Positions 14,937 to 14,953 of a DNA stretch of 14,953 nucleotides are shown one piece after another. The notes beneath the pieces were generated by a model, which was given only the letters and a program-made list of their open reading frames with translations, had not been told where the DNA came from and did no database searches. The stretch is taken from NCBI GenBank assembly GCA_902493155.1, contig CABUOE010000041.1, positions 1-14,953 on the forward strand, given 5' to 3'. Position 1 is the first letter of the stretch; every line of letters starts with the position of its first letter. Both the position numbers and the translations under genes were made by a program. Source of the stretch: an uncultured Eubacteriales bacterium (lineage in GTDB: Bacteria; Bacillota; Clostridia; Oscillospirales; Ruminococcaceae).

Positions 14937-14953
14937 GCCGTTCTGCGCCAGCA

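Noticed and set aside
1..14953. CRISPR arrays, tRNA or rRNA genes, transposases, phage genes
   Set aside because: No regularly spaced repeats, RNA-gene signatures or mobile-element proteins were visible on either strand.

Overview
The window comes from a spore-forming, low-to-mid GC Firmicute, most likely class Clostridia and probably near Oscillospirales. The evidence is a complete SpoIIE sporulation phosphatase, a YmfF/YmfH M16 peptidase pair, a zinc-ribbon/kinase/PASTA protein of clostridial type, and strong Shine-Dalgarno sites with TATAAT promoters. The lineage is inferred from family resemblance only; there is no rRNA or tRNA in the window.

Layout. Positions 1-5002 (+ strand) look like one transcription unit built around cyclic di-GMP and the cell surface. 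It holds the C-terminal end of a membrane glycosyltransferase, a DivIVA-like coiled-coil protein, a membrane EAL phosphodiesterase with a degenerate GGDEF domain, a decayed second EAL gene, and a 7TM-type diguanylate cyclase with an intact GGDEF site. A perfect-stem terminator follows at about 5146-5196. After a gene-poor stretch with one plausible promoter comes spoIIE (5542-7848, + strand). Two back-to-back terminators (7850-7945) close spoIIE and the convergent minus-strand gene.

From 7948 to the right edge everything is on the minus strand. A zinc-ribbon/kinase-fold/TM/PASTA protein (7948-9726) has lost all the main kinase catalytic residues, so it is a predicted pseudokinase. It has its own near-perfect sigma-A promoter, overlapped by a 27-bp imperfect palindrome. 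Upstream of it is a tight four-gene cluster transcribed in the order ymfF-like, ymfH-like, lgt, folD (14739 to 10106), with 23-29 bp gaps and an 8-bp overlap. An extended -10 promoter lies just upstream at about 14885-14893.

How the genes may work together. In the left unit a diguanylate cyclase and a phosphodiesterase sit beside a processive-type glycosyltransferase, which fits c-di-GMP control of an exopolysaccharide; this is inferred from neighbourhood. SpoIIE links to forespore sigma-F activation. The right cluster combines lipoprotein maturation (Lgt), one-carbon folate metabolism (FolD) and an M16 peptidase heterodimer.

The points most worth following are the multiply degenerate PASTA pseudokinase, the palindromic operator over its promoter, the broken EAL gene whose reading frame is restored by one extra T, and the hairpin-rich 180-bp segment at that gene's broken 5' end. 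I saw no CRISPR array, transposase, phage gene, tRNA or rRNA.
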